Below, piece by piece: positions 14,609 to 23,135 of a stretch of 25,509 nucleotides of DNA. Every line of letters starts with the position of its first letter. Within the stretch, counting starts at the first letter, position 1. The position numbers and the translations under genes were made by a program. The notes beneath the pieces were generated by a model. The model did no database searches, was not told where the DNA came from, and was given only the letters and a program-made list of their open reading frames with translations. This DNA comes from Desulfobacterales bacterium (GTDB taxonomy: Bacteria; Desulfobacterota; Desulfobacteria; Desulfobacterales; JAHEIW01). The stretch lies in NCBI GenBank assembly GCA_030145015.1, contig JAQYWI010000061.1, positions 1 through 25,509 on the forward strand, written 5' to 3'.

Positions 14609-16642
14609 TTAGTTTTTGGCCATCTCTTTAATTTCTTCAACGATTTCAGGATTGGCCAGGGTGGTCACATCACCGACGTCCTTGTCGTTTGAAATCGCAC
14701 CCAGCACCCGGCGCATGATCTTGCCCGAGCGGGTTTTGGGCATGTCGTTGACTATCCAGACTTTGCGCGGTTTGGCGATCTTGCCGATTTCCACACAAAC
14801 GGTATCCGAAATTTTCTTAGCCAATTCGTCTGACGCTTTTAGACCGGGTTTCAGGGCAATATAGAGATCCGGCTCTTTGCCTTTAATTTCATGGGCCACC
14901 GGTACCACCGCCGCCTCGGCGACTTCTTCAACCACCAGGGCGGCCGATTCGATTTCCTTGGTTCCCAGGCGGTGACCGGAAACATTAATGACGTCGTCAA
15001 TGCGGCCCAGGATGCGGTAATAGCCGTCTTCGGATTCCACGGCCGCATCACCGGTCAGATAGGGCCAGTCACGCCAGTCTTTGCTTTTGGGATCCTTGCA
15101 GTAGCGGGTATAATAGGTATCGACAAACCGCTCGCGGTCGCCCCAGATGGTCTGAAATCCTCCGGGCCAGGGATTCTGGATACAGATGTTGCCGGCCTTG
15201 CCGGCACCCGACGGAATGACCTTGCCTTCATCATCGTAGATGATCGCATGGATGCCCGGCACGGCCGGTCCGGCACTGCCCGGCTTCATGGGTGAAATCG
15301 CCGGAATAGTACTGCACAGAAACCCGCCGGTTTCGGTCTGCCACCAGGTATCCACGATGGCCGCTTCACCCTTGCCGACAACCTCGTAGTACCATTTCCA
15401 GACTTCGGGCTCGATGGGTTCGCCGACGGTGGTCATGTGTTTGAAGTGGTAATTGTATTTGGCTGGCTCGTCCGGGCCGATCTTGCGCAGCGCCCGGATG
15501 GCGGTCGGAGCGGTATGGAAGATGTTGACATCAAGGTTCTGGGCGATACGCCAGGGGCGTCCGGGATCCGGATAGTTGGGAACGCCTTCGAAAACCACCG
15601 TGGACGCACACAGCGACAGCGGACCATAAACGATATAGGAATGACCGGTAATCCAGCCGATATCGGCCATGCACCAGTAAACGTCTTCCGGGTGAATGTC
15701 CTGCACGTATTTAGAGGTCCCGGCAACGTAGGCCAGATAACCGCCGGTACCGTGCTGACAGCCCTTGGGCTTGCCGGTGGTGCCGCTGGTATACATCAGA
15801 AACAGCGGCGCTTCGGCCGGCATGGGCACCGGATCGACGCGTTGACCGTAGTAGTCTTTTAAGACGTCATTGACAAAATAGTCGCGCCCTTCCACCATGG
15901 GTGTCGGGCTTGAATTTTTCCCCGGATAGCGCTGCCAGACGAGCACCTTGTCCACCTTCTGACCGTCTTTTTCAGCCAGATCAACCGCAATATCCGCATT
16001 TTGCTTGTGATCCAGCAGTTTGCCGGCCCGGTAATAGGAATCCGCCGTAATAAGCACATTGCTGCCGGAATCGACAATGCGGTCGGCACAGGCCCGGCCG
16101 CTAAAACCGCCGAAAACCTCGGAATGAATCACGCCCAGTCGTGCACAGGCCAGCATGGTGATAGGCAGCTCGGCGATCATGGGCATGTGCAGGGTCACCC
16201 GGTCGCCGGCTTTAAGCCCGGCAAAATCTTGCAAAAGGGCCGCAAATTCGTTTACCCGGACGAAAAGCTCCTGGTAGGTAATATGTTCGACTTTTTCGTC
16301 TTCAGGTTCCGGAACATAATGGATCGCGGTCTTATTTTTGTTTTTGGCCAGATGCCGATCCACGCAATTATAACTGGCATTTATTTTGCCGCCTGCAAAC
16401 CATTTCCAGCAGGGTGCATCGCTTGTATCCAGGATTTCGTCCCAGTATTCATACCAGTCCAGAAGATCGGCGTATTCTTTAAAGCAATTCGGGAAGTTGT
16501 CCAGGCTGAACCGTTCAAATATGCCGGAATCGGTCAAATTGGCCTGGGCAATAAATTTAATGGACGGATGGTAAAATTTTTCTTCACCCCAGTGTACAGC
16601 AATTTCAGCTTCGGAAGTTTCGACAACCTCTTTTTCTGCCAT
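14609..16642 (-). CDS. acs: Acetyl-CoA synthetase (AMP-forming)
   Basis: This 677-residue cytoplasmic enzyme converts acetate, ATP and CoA to acetyl-CoA, AMP and pyrophosphate. It shows the family order: an N-terminal ACAS domain (FSLDNFPNCFKEYADLLDWYEYW), the nucleotide motif YTSGTTGKPKG, the acetate motif WWQTETGG, the hinge GRIDDVINVSGHRLGT and the catalytic lysine K641 in TRSGKIMRR. The length is slightly above the usual 650. The start is supported by AAAGGGGG five bases upstream. It is the first gene of the minus-strand acetate run, with a predicted promoter close upstream. In a complete oxidiser it would feed the Wood-Ljungdahl or TCA route. Control by the CrbS-like kinase is likely by analogy with Vibrio, not shown here. 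Confidence 0.95.
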   Translation of the reverse strand: MAEKEVVETSEAEIAVHWGEEKFYHPSIKFIAQANLTDSGIFERFSLDNFPNCFKEYADLLDWYEYWDEILDTSDAPCWKWFAGGKINASYNCVDRHLAKNKNKTAIHYVPEPEDEKVEHITYQELFVRVNEFAALLQDFAGLKAGDRVTLHMPMIAELPITMLACARLGVIHSEVFGGFSGRACADRIVDSGSNVLITADSYYRAGKLLDHKQNADIAVDLAEKDGQKVDKVLVWQRYPGKNSSPTPMVEGRDYFVNDVLKDYYGQRVDPVPMPAEAPLFLMYTSGTTGKPKGCQHGTGGYLAYVAGTSKYVQDIHPEDVYWCMADIGWITGHSYIVYGPLSLCASTVVFEGVPNYPDPGRPWRIAQNLDVNIFHTAPTAIRALRKIGPDEPAKYNYHFKHMTTVGEPIEPEVWKWYYEVVGKGEAAIVDTWWQTETGGFLCSTIPAISPMKPGSAGPAVPGIHAIIYDDEGKVIPSGAGKAGNICIQNPWPGGFQTIWGDRERFVDTYYTRYCKDPKSKDWRDWPYLTGDAAVESEDGYYRILGRIDDVINVSGHRLGTKEIESAALVVEEVAEAAVVPVAHEIKGKEPDLYIALKPGLKASDELAKKISDTVCVEIGKIAKPRKVWIVNDMPKTRSGKIMRRVLGAISNDKDVGDVTTLANPEIVEEIKEMAKN

Positions 16643-16668
16643 AAAATCCCCCTTTCTTCTATATTTCT

Positions 16669-16696
16669 TTAATATGTTAAACCCAAAAGGTGTCTA
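16669..16696 (-). promoter_or_regulatory. Candidate promoter for acs
   Basis: On the minus strand TAGACA (16696-16691) and TATTAA (16674-16669) are 16 bases apart. Transcription would begin about 20 bases before the acs ATG, just leaving room for its AAAGGGGG ribosome binding site. The -10 box is only a fair match. I found no -24/-12 sigma54 pattern nearby. Confidence 0.35.
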
Positions 16697-16734
16697 CTGG
16701 TTCAGAATTTACAGAGCAGGCGAAATCAGCAATA

Positions 16735-16965
16735 TGCAAATGAATAAAATTTATTTATTATAGTTTATTGGAAACATTGATTATATTATATAAATTACTC
16801 TTTGCTAAAAGATTATGGTTGGCTGTAAAAATTTTAGCTTTTTATATCGCTTTGCATGTGTTTGTCAATATGATTTTTATTCATTTATACGATTTTCTAA
16901 GATTTCAGGTATTGGCGCTATTTTTGGGTCTGAAATTTATCGATTTTCAGGGTTGAAAACCTCAG
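16735..16965. other. AT-rich intergenic segment without a convincing gene
   Basis: The 426-base gap between the divergent acs and ClpX-like genes holds a markedly AT-rich stretch. Short open frames exist but encode low-complexity hydrophobic peptides without ribosome binding sites. I see no gene, RNA motif or strong stem-loop in it. Confidence 0.5.
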
Positions 16966-17031
16966 ACTGGGTTATGAAAGCTGCGAAACAGGGCATCAGA
17001 CCCTCCGGATTTCTGCGCCGGTCTTGCTTTC

Positions 17032-17060
17032 TTGCATTTGTTAACCGGCATGGTTATAAT
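17032..17060 (+). promoter_or_regulatory. Sigma70 promoter abutting the ClpX-like start codon
   Basis: TTGCAT (17032-17037), a 17-base spacer and a perfect TATAAT (17055-17060) lie directly before the ATG at 17069. Initiation seven or so bases after the -10 box would fall at 17066-17068, leaving a leader of only about one to three bases. No ribosome binding site precedes the ATG, which fits a leaderless transcript. Confidence 0.65.
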
Positions 17061-17068
17061 TTAATATT

Positions 17069-18841
17069 ATGAAAGCACATGACGAAAACATACCGGATCC
17101 CAAAGAGCTGGAAAAAGAAATCGGCGAATTTTTATCCAAAAAATTCGGCGATAATGTCAAAATCGTAACCCCCATGGTTTTGCCCAAGGAAGGCGCCATT
17201 GATAAGGTCAAAGCGCCGCCCAAACGCAAGCAAGAAATTAACTTTGATCTTAAACCCGAGGAGTTAATCGCCTATCTTGATCAATTCGTCGTCAAACAGG
17301 ACAGCGCCAAGGCGATTTTAGCCACAAAAATTTGTACCCACTTCAATCGTGTCAGACGGGGACGGGACGGGCGTGAAGATGCCGGTCCGGCGACCCGGGT
17401 CGGCAATATTAAGAATAACGTGCTGATGATCGGGCCGACCGGTGTGGGAAAAACCTACATCATCAAACTGATTGCCAATAAAATCGGTGTGCCGTTTGTT
17501 AAGGGGGATGCCACTAAATTTAGCGAAACCGGCTATGTGGGCGGTGATGTCGAGGATCTGGTGCGCGATCTGGTCAGGGAAGCAGACGATGATATCGAAT
17601 TAGCCGAAAACGGCATTATCTATATCGATGAAATTGATAAGATCTCTTCGAGTCGCAATATCATCGGTGCCGATGTATCGCGCACCGGTGTGCAGCGCGC
17701 CCTGCTCAAACCCATGGAAGAAACAGAAGTAGATCTGAAGGTCCCCCATGATCCGATTTCCATGATGCAGGAAATCGAAAGATTTCGTAAAACCGGAAAA
17801 CGCGAAAAACAATCGGTCAATACCGCCAATATTCTCTTTATCATGAGCGGCGCCTTTACGGATCTGGTGCCGATCATTCAAAAGCGCCTAACCAAACAGG
17901 AAATCGGTTTCGGTGCGCGCATCAAAGACTCACAGGAACAAATCGATGTCCTCAAGCAGATCAAATCCGAAGATTTGATTCAATTTGGATTTGAGTCCGA
18001 ATTTGTCGGGCGGCTGCCGGTGCACGCGGTACTTGAACATTTAAGCGAGCAGGATTTATATAATATTTTGAAGAATCCCAACAATCCCATCCTGCTCGGC
18101 AAAAAACTGGATTTTGCGGCTTACGGAATCGAGATCAAGTTTGAAGACCAGGTGCTCCAAATGCTGGCCGAGCTGGCCTTTTCTGAAAACACCGGTGCCA
18201 GAGGGTTGGTAAGTGCCGTTGAAAAAACATTGCTCGAATTTGAAAAAAGGTTGCCTTCCACCCAGGTTAAAAAATTTCCGGCCACAAAAGCCATTATCAA
18301 TAATCCGGAAAAATCCATCGAAAAAATGGCAGCCGACCCCAATGATTCCAGTACCGGCGACAGTTTTGAAAAGCTGGCCCGGGAAGAGCGGCAGCGAATC
18401 AAGCAATACTTGAAATTAAATCAGAAGCATTTAGCAGATAAGTACAACCTCACCATGACGCCCTCCAGGATGAACATCGTGGCCCTGTCCTATGCCAAAA
18501 ACATCATGGATATTGAAAACCTTGTGAAACATATTAAGGCCAATTATGATGAAATCAAACAGATAGAACTGCACTTTTTTAAAAATCATGATATTAACAT
18601 TGTCCTGGAAGAAGATGCGATCGATTTTATCATGGAGCAATTGATCGAGGCGCCCATCGGTTTGAAAGACATTTATCATAAGGTGAATACGGATTTTGAA
18701 CACGGCCTTAAGTTGGTCCGCGAAAAGACCGGCCGCAGCCGTTTTTTTATTACCCGACAAGCACTGCTGAACCCGGAAGATTACATCCGCCGGATGATCC
18801 AGGGTAAATTCGACCCTGATTCAGCTGAAGGTCAAACATAA
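17069..18841 (+). CDS. ClpX-like AAA+ unfoldase with non-standard ends
   Basis: This 590-residue AAA+ ATPase resembles ClpX. Walker A is GPTGVGKT (122-129), the pore-1 loop is GYVG (155-158), Walker B is IIYIDEIDK (D187, E188), the arginine-finger region is FVGRLPV, and sensor 2 is GAR with R378. The IGF motif that docks ClpX on ClpP is present (I279-F281), so it probably feeds substrates to ClpP. It differs from standard ClpX in lacking the N-terminal zinc-binding domain, which is replaced by about 70 residues with no CxxC pair, and in having about 170 extra C-terminal residues rich in charged helices, perhaps for substrate choice. Its stop is one base from the ahbC start, so the two are coupled. 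HslU is less likely because of the IGF loop and the absence of a typical HslU I-domain. Its substrate is unknown. Confidence 0.87.
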   Translation: MKAHDENIPDPKELEKEIGEFLSKKFGDNVKIVTPMVLPKEGAIDKVKAPPKRKQEINFDLKPEELIAYLDQFVVKQDSAKAILATKICTHFNRVRRGRDGREDAGPATRVGNIKNNVLMIGPTGVGKTYIIKLIANKIGVPFVKGDATKFSETGYVGGDVEDLVRDLVREADDDIELAENGIIYIDEIDKISSSRNIIGADVSRTGVQRALLKPMEETEVDLKVPHDPISMMQEIERFRKTGKREKQSVNTANILFIMSGAFTDLVPIIQKRLTKQEIGFGARIKDSQEQIDVLKQIKSEDLIQFGFESEFVGRLPVHAVLEHLSEQDLYNILKNPNNPILLGKKLDFAAYGIEIKFEDQVLQMLAELAFSENTGARGLVSAVEKTLLEFEKRLPSTQVKKFPATKAIINNPEKSIEKMAADPNDSSTGDSFEKLAREERQRIKQYLKLNQKHLADKYNLTMTPSRMNIVALSYAKNIMDIENLVKHIKANYDEIKQIELHFFKNHDINIVLEEDAIDFIMEQLIEAPIGLKDIYHKVNTDFEHGLKLVREKTGRSRFFITRQALLNPEDYIRRMIQGKFDPDSAEGQT

Positions 18842-18842
18842 G

Positions 18843-20036
18843 ATGATTGGAATATCCAAACTTTACTGCGGCACGGTTGAGCCTTCTGATGCCCTGCGCT
18901 ACGGGCGTCATTCGGGCAAACTGCCGTCGCATCTGTTACAATTCTCCAAAGATAAGCGCCCGGTGGTCGTCTGGAACGCAACCCAACGCTGCAACCTCAA
19001 ATGCGTGCACTGTTATGCACATGCCAAGGCTCTGGCTAATGATAATGAACTGAGCACCCGCGAAGGCAAGAAACTGATTGATGACCTTGCCGGGTACGGT
19101 GCACCGGTAATTCTTTTTTCCGGCGGTGAACCGCTGGTCCGCAAAGATCTTCCCGAACTGGCAGGCTATGCGGTCGATAAAGGTATGCGGGCGGTGATTT
19201 CAACCAATGGCACCTTGATCAAGGCCAAACTGGCCCGAACCCTGAAACGCATCGGGTTGTCTTACGTCGGCATCAGTCTGGACGGCATGCAGGAAATCAA
19301 CGATCGCTTTAGAGGTGTTAGCGGTGCATTTCAGTCGGCGATGGACGGCATTAAAAATTGTCAGGATGCCGGTATAAAAGTGGGGCTGCGCTTTACGATC
19401 AACAAGTTTAACGTTGATGAGATCCCCCATATTTTTAACCTCATCGAAGAAATGGATATCCCCCGGGTGTGCTTTTACCACCTGGTTTATGCCGGCCGCG
19501 GAACCGAACTGGTTAAAGAAGATCTGACCCATGCGGCAACCCGTTCCGCTGTCGATCTGATCATCGATCAAACCAAACGCCTGCACGACATCGGCAAGCC
19601 CAAAGAAGTTTTGACCGTCGATAACCATGCCGACGGGCCCTACCTTTATTTAAGGCTGCGCAAAGAAGACCCGCAGCGGGCCAAAGACGTAATGGAGCTG
19701 CTACAGTGGAATGAAGGCAACAACTCCGGACGGGGTATCGGCTGTGTCAGCTGGGACGGCGAGGTCCATCCGGATCAATTCTGGCGCCATTGCAGTCTCG
19801 GCAACGTGCGCCAGCGACCGTTTTCCGAGATCTGGGCCGACCTCTCCAATCCGTTGCTGGAAAAACTCAAAGAGAAGAAAAAGCATGTCAAAGGCCGCTG
19901 CGCTGACTGCCGCTGGCTGGATATTTGTGGCGGCAATTTTAGAGTCCGTGCTGAAGCCACCACCGGAGACGTATGGGCTCCGGACCCGGCCTGCTATTTG
20001 ACCGACGATGAGATCGGTCTGACGCATGGATCCTAA
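18843..20036 (+). CDS. ahbC: 12,18-didecarboxysiroheme deacetylase AhbC (radical SAM)
   Basis: This 397-residue radical SAM enzyme of the alternative heme pathway removes the acetate side chains of 12,18-didecarboxysiroheme to give Fe-coproporphyrin III. The N-terminal MIGISKLYCGTVEPSDALRY is characteristic of AhbC. The SAM cluster motif is CNLKCVHC (C50, C54, C57), followed by FSGGEP. A C-terminal SPASM-like cysteine set (GCVSWDG, HCSLGN, CADCRWLDICGG, ACYL) should hold an auxiliary 4Fe-4S cluster. It starts one base after the ClpX-like stop; a GAAGG about ten bases upstream serves as its ribosome binding site. A repeat-filled gap of about 300 bases separates it from hemB. Confidence 0.92.
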   Translation: MIGISKLYCGTVEPSDALRYGRHSGKLPSHLLQFSKDKRPVVVWNATQRCNLKCVHCYAHAKALANDNELSTREGKKLIDDLAGYGAPVILFSGGEPLVRKDLPELAGYAVDKGMRAVISTNGTLIKAKLARTLKRIGLSYVGISLDGMQEINDRFRGVSGAFQSAMDGIKNCQDAGIKVGLRFTINKFNVDEIPHIFNLIEEMDIPRVCFYHLVYAGRGTELVKEDLTHAATRSAVDLIIDQTKRLHDIGKPKEVLTVDNHADGPYLYLRLRKEDPQRAKDVMELLQWNEGNNSGRGIGCVSWDGEVHPDQFWRHCSLGNVRQRPFSEIWADLSNPLLEKLKEKKKHVKGRCADCRWLDICGGNFRVRAEATTGDVWAPDPACYLTDDEIGLTHGS

Positions 20037-20085
20037 AACGTAATTGAGCACCAAACAGATTTATTTTTCCTCTTATGGAAATAAA

Positions 20086-20238
20086 GTTCGAAATTCGAAT
20101 CCCGAAATTCGAAACAAATCCGAATATTAAATGACAGAAATTCAAAACTTTATCAGATCCAGCGTTTCTCATTTTGCTATATTAATTGTGTTTTGAACAT
20201 TGGAACATTTGAATTTTGAATTTGTTTCGGGTTTCGGC
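20086..20238. repeat. Intergenic TTCGAAAT-type repeats with inverted halves
   Basis: Bases 20086-20124 reiterate a GAAATTCGAA unit, and 20192-20238 carry the complementary kind (TTTGAATTTTG, TTTCGGGTTTCGG). CGAAACAAAT at 20110-20119 is matched inverted at 20220-20229, and CCCGAAA at 20101-20107 at 20225-20231. The 298-base ahbC-hemB gap contains this block and then an AT-rich leader; I see no gene in it and no promoter I would trust. Confidence 0.65.
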
Positions 20239-20334
20239 CAATTCTATTAGATCAGGCGTGTTTCGAATTTAACAAGTATGGCAATTGTATAAGATTTTTT
20301 ACATAGTTAAATCAAATTATAGAAGGACAGTCAT

Positions 20335-21312
20335 ATGTTATTTCCAGACTATCGCCCCCGGCGACTGCGGCAAAATGAAGCCTTCCGCCGCATGATTCGT
20401 GAAACCAATTTATCGGTCGATGATTTTATTTTGCCTTTGTTTGCGATTAACGGCAGCGACGTTCAAAATCCGATTCCGTCCATGCCCGGGCATTTTCAAT
20501 TATCCATAAATAATTTGTTAAAAACGGCCGCTTCCGCAGTTGAACTGGGTATTCCGGCGATCATGTTATTCGGGATACCGGAGGCCAAGGATCCCCTGGG
20601 AACCCACGCTTACGCCGCTGATGGGATTGTCCAAAAAGCAACCCGGGCCGTAAAAGACAAATTACCGGATTTGGTTGTCATCACCGATGTGTGTCTGTGC
20701 CAGTATACCGACCACGGCCATTGTGGAGTTGTCGAAGGGCAAACGATTGATAATGACGCCAGCCTGGATCTTTTAGCGCGCACGGCCCTGTCGCATGCGA
20801 ATGCCGGTGCCGATATGGTGGCCCCCTCGGACATGATGGATGGCCGCGTGGCTGAAATCCGCGATAGCCTTGATGAAAACAACTTCAGTCATGTGCCGAT
20901 CATGTCCTATGCGGCCAAATACTGCTCGGCGTATTACGGGCCCTTTCGAAGTGCCGCTGAGTCGGCCCCACAGTTTGGCGATCGGCGCACCTATCAAATG
21001 GATCCTGCAAATGCCATAGAGGCCATCCGCGAAGTTTCGATGGATATTGAAGAAGGGGCCGATATCATTATGGTCAAACCCGCTTTAGCCTATCTGGATA
21101 TCATCTGCCGGGTAAGGGAGGAAATCGACCTGCCGGTGGCAGCTTATAACGTCAGCGGCGAATTTTCGATGATAAAGGCGGCCGAAAAAATGGGCTGGAT
21201 CGACGGTAAAAAGGTGATGCTGGAAACGCTCACCGCCATCAAGCGTGCCGGTGCCGATATGATCCTGACCTATTTCGCAATAGAAGCAGCTAAAGCGCTA
21301 AGGACTTCATAA
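20335..21312 (+). CDS. hemB: Porphobilinogen synthase (delta-aminolevulinate dehydratase)
   Basis: This 325-residue cytoplasmic enzyme condenses two 5-aminolevulinate molecules into porphobilinogen, the pyrrole precursor of siroheme and heme. The Schiff-base lysine is K248 in [12 protein letters not shown] and the second active-site lysine is K195 in [16 protein letters not shown]120, C122 and C130 in [14 protein letters not shown] form the catalytic zinc site, so this is the zinc-dependent type rather than the magnesium type. The length is typical. AAGGA seven bases upstream supports the ATG. It is followed six bases later by ahbD, so both are cotranscribed. HemB acts early and AhbD last in the same route. 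Confidence 0.97.
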   Translation: MLFPDYRPRRLRQNEAFRRMIRETNLSVDDFILPLFAINGSDVQNPIPSMPGHFQLSINNLLKTAASAVELGIPAIMLFGIPEAKDPLGTHAYAADGIVQKATRAVKDKLPDLVVITDVCLCQYTDHGHCGVVEGQTIDNDASLDLLARTALSHANAGADMVAPSDMMDGRVAEIRDSLDENNFSHVPIMSYAAKYCSAYYGPFRSAAESAPQFGDRRTYQMDPANAIEAIREVSMDIEEGADIIMVKPALAYLDIICRVREEIDLPVAAYNVSGEFSMIKAAEKMGWIDGKKVMLETLTAIKRAGADMILTYFAIEAAKALRTS

Positions 21313-21318
21313 CATAAC

Positions 21319-22404
21319 ATGAACGCAAAGCATCCTCACGCCCACACCCCAAACAAACCAAACGAGTTGCGCCTGGTGGCCTGGGAAACCACACGCAACT
21401 GTAACCTGGCCTGTGTGCACTGCCGGGCTTCAGCAAGCATGGGTCCCCACGAAGGCGAGCTGGGTAGCGCCGAAGCCTTGCGCCTTTTGGACCAAATTGC
21501 CGAAGTGGGAAAGCCGATTATCATTCTTACCGGCGGCGAACCCCTGCTGCGCTCCGACATCTTTGATATCGCCCGCTATGGTACGGATCTGGGGATGCGA
21601 ATGGTCATGGCCTTAAACGGCACCCTCATTACCGAAACGGTCGCCCAGGAGTTGGTCGATGCCGGCATTCAACGCATCAGCGTCAGCCTCGACGGTTCGA
21701 GCGCTGAAACCCATGACCGTTTTAGACAGGTCGAGGGCGCCTTTGAAGGCACGCTGCGGGGCATTGACCTGCTTAAAAAGGTTGGCATGGAATTTCAGAT
21801 CAACACGACCATAACCAAAACCAATCTTGAACAAATCGCCAAAATACAGGAACTGGCCATCGATCTCGGTGCCGTTGCGCATCATATCTTTCTTCTGGTG
21901 CCCACCGGCCGGGGCAAATATATTGTCGATCAGGAAATCGATGCCGCCGAATATGAAAGTACCCTCAACTGGTTTTATGACCAGAGAGCCATAACGCCTT
22001 TGCAGCTAAAAGCAACCTGCGCACCCCACTATTACCGCATCCTCAGACAGCGGGCCAAAAAAGACGGCCTATCCGTCAGCTTTCAAACTCATGGACTCGA
22101 TGCCGTCACCCGCGGCTGTCTGGGCGGTATCGGTTTCTGCTTCATATCCCACCGCGGCATTGTACAGCCTTGCGGATACCTGGATCTAAATAGTGGTGAT
22201 GTTCGCCAATCTTCATTTGCCGAAATATGGAACCATTCAGATATTTTTTTGGAGTTGCGTAATTACGACAAGCTGAAGGGCAAGTGCGGACCCTGTGAAT
22301 TTAAGAGGGTCTGCGGGGGCTGCCGCGCAAGAGCTTACGAGGCCACCGGTGACTTTATGAACGAAGAACCCCTTTGCAGCTATCAGCCCCGTTCAAAAAA
22401 GTAA
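21319..22404 (+). CDS. ahbD: Heme b synthase AhbD (radical SAM)
   Basis: This 361-residue radical SAM enzyme catalyses the last step of the alternative heme pathway: oxidative decarboxylation of two propionates of Fe-coproporphyrin III to the vinyls of heme b. The SAM cluster motif is CNLACVHC (C28, C32, C35), followed by LTGGEPLL. C-terminal cysteines in TRGCLGG, GFCF, VQPCGYL, CGPCEFKRVCGGCRA and PLCSY fit the SPASM-type auxiliary cluster of AhbD. The start WETTRNCNLACVHCRASA is typical of the family. AAGGA lies about 15 bases before the ATG, rather far, so translation may depend on coupling to hemB. No classical protoporphyrin-route genes (hemE, hemN, hemG, hemH) are in the window. Confidence 0.92.
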   Translation: MNAKHPHAHTPNKPNELRLVAWETTRNCNLACVHCRASASMGPHEGELGSAEALRLLDQIAEVGKPIIILTGGEPLLRSDIFDIARYGTDLGMRMVMALNGTLITETVAQELVDAGIQRISVSLDGSSAETHDRFRQVEGAFEGTLRGIDLLKKVGMEFQINTTITKTNLEQIAKIQELAIDLGAVAHHIFLLVPTGRGKYIVDQEIDAAEYESTLNWFYDQRAITPLQLKATCAPHYYRILRQRAKKDGLSVSFQTHGLDAVTRGCLGGIGFCFISHRGIVQPCGYLDLNSGDVRQSSFAEIWNHSDIFLELRNYDKLKGKCGPCEFKRVCGGCRARAYEATGDFMNEEPLCSYQPRSKK

Positions 22405-22444
22405 CCATCCTTTAAACATCATTCTAAAATCTATAACGAAACCC

Positions 22445-22472
22445 TTTACTTTTTCCCCAATGCTGATATCAT
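22445..22472 (+). promoter_or_regulatory. Weak candidate promoter for the CBS-ACT gene
   Basis: TTTACT (22445-22450) and TATCAT (22467-22472) lie 16 bases apart in the 98-base ahbD-CBS gap. The match is moderate; read-through from ahbD is equally possible. Confidence 0.3.
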
Positions 22473-22502
22473 TTTAATAGGTTACCTTAAAGGGGAGAAG
22501 CT

Positions 22503-23108
22503 ATGAAAATCCAATCGCTGATGATTAAAAATCCCATCACCATCGGGCCGCGTGCTTCCGTCAGTGAAGCCATTGAGCTAATGAAAACCAACTCCATCCG
22601 ACATCTACCGGTGGTTACCAAAGGCAAAAGGCTCTATGGATTCTTAACTCTGGCCGATCTGAAACAGGGATTGATCCCTTCCATGCTGAGCGATATCTCT
22701 CTTGACGATTTAATGATAAAAGCGCCCATCACGGTAAGCCCCGATGACGATATCGAATTTGCGGCCCAACTGATTTATAAACATAAGATCGGCGGAATGC
22801 CGGTGCTTAAAGGTGATCGCCTGGTCGGTATAGTTACCGCTACGGATATGTTACGAACCTTTATCGATATGATGGGTATTTTATCGACGACATCGCGCAT
22901 CGACGTGGTCTTGGGGGATAAGCCCGCCGCTTTTAAGAAGGCTATGCAGATTATTAACGACAACGGCGGCGATATTATTAACGTCAGTATGACGCCTCAA
23001 CGAAAGGGTAAACGGGTCTACTATTTTCGACTGTCGGTGTGCAAGACACACATTATTAAAAAGGCTTTAGAGAGCGAACGCTTTGAAGTAATAGCCGCAA
23101 TGGACTAG
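22503..23108 (+). CDS. AcuB-like CBS-pair protein with ACT-type C terminus
   Basis: This 201-residue soluble protein has two CBS motifs (about residues 1-58 and 66-125, with IRHLPVVTKGKRLYGFLTLADL and IGGMPVLKGDRLVGIVTATDM) and a C-terminal ACT-like region (about 130-201). This is the AcuB-type architecture. CBS pairs usually bind adenosine nucleotides and report energy state; ACT domains usually bind amino acids or similar small ligands. GGGGAG five bases upstream fixes the ATG. Whether it acts on the acetate genes, the heme genes or neither cannot be told. It is on the strand of the heme genes and converges with the next gene, 27 bases away. Confidence 0.85.
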   Translation: MKIQSLMIKNPITIGPRASVSEAIELMKTNSIRHLPVVTKGKRLYGFLTLADLKQGLIPSMLSDISLDDLMIKAPITVSPDDDIEFAAQLIYKHKIGGMPVLKGDRLVGIVTATDMLRTFIDMMGILSTTSRIDVVLGDKPAAFKKAMQIINDNGGDIINVSMTPQRKGKRVYYFRLSVCKTHIIKKALESERFEVIAAMD

Positions 23109-23135
23109 AAGTGGTTTCAAAACCCCATCTAAACA

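Noticed and set aside
16001..16672. A 223-codon open frame on the plus strand opposite acs
   Set aside because: It lies wholly antisense to a clear acs gene, has no ribosome binding site and no recognisable domain; long antisense frames are expected from the codon bias here.
16768..17072. Two small hydrophobic open frames in the AT-rich gap before the ClpX-like gene
   Set aside because: They use poor starts without ribosome binding sites, and their hydrophobicity follows from AT-richness; one overlaps the promoter and start of the real gene.
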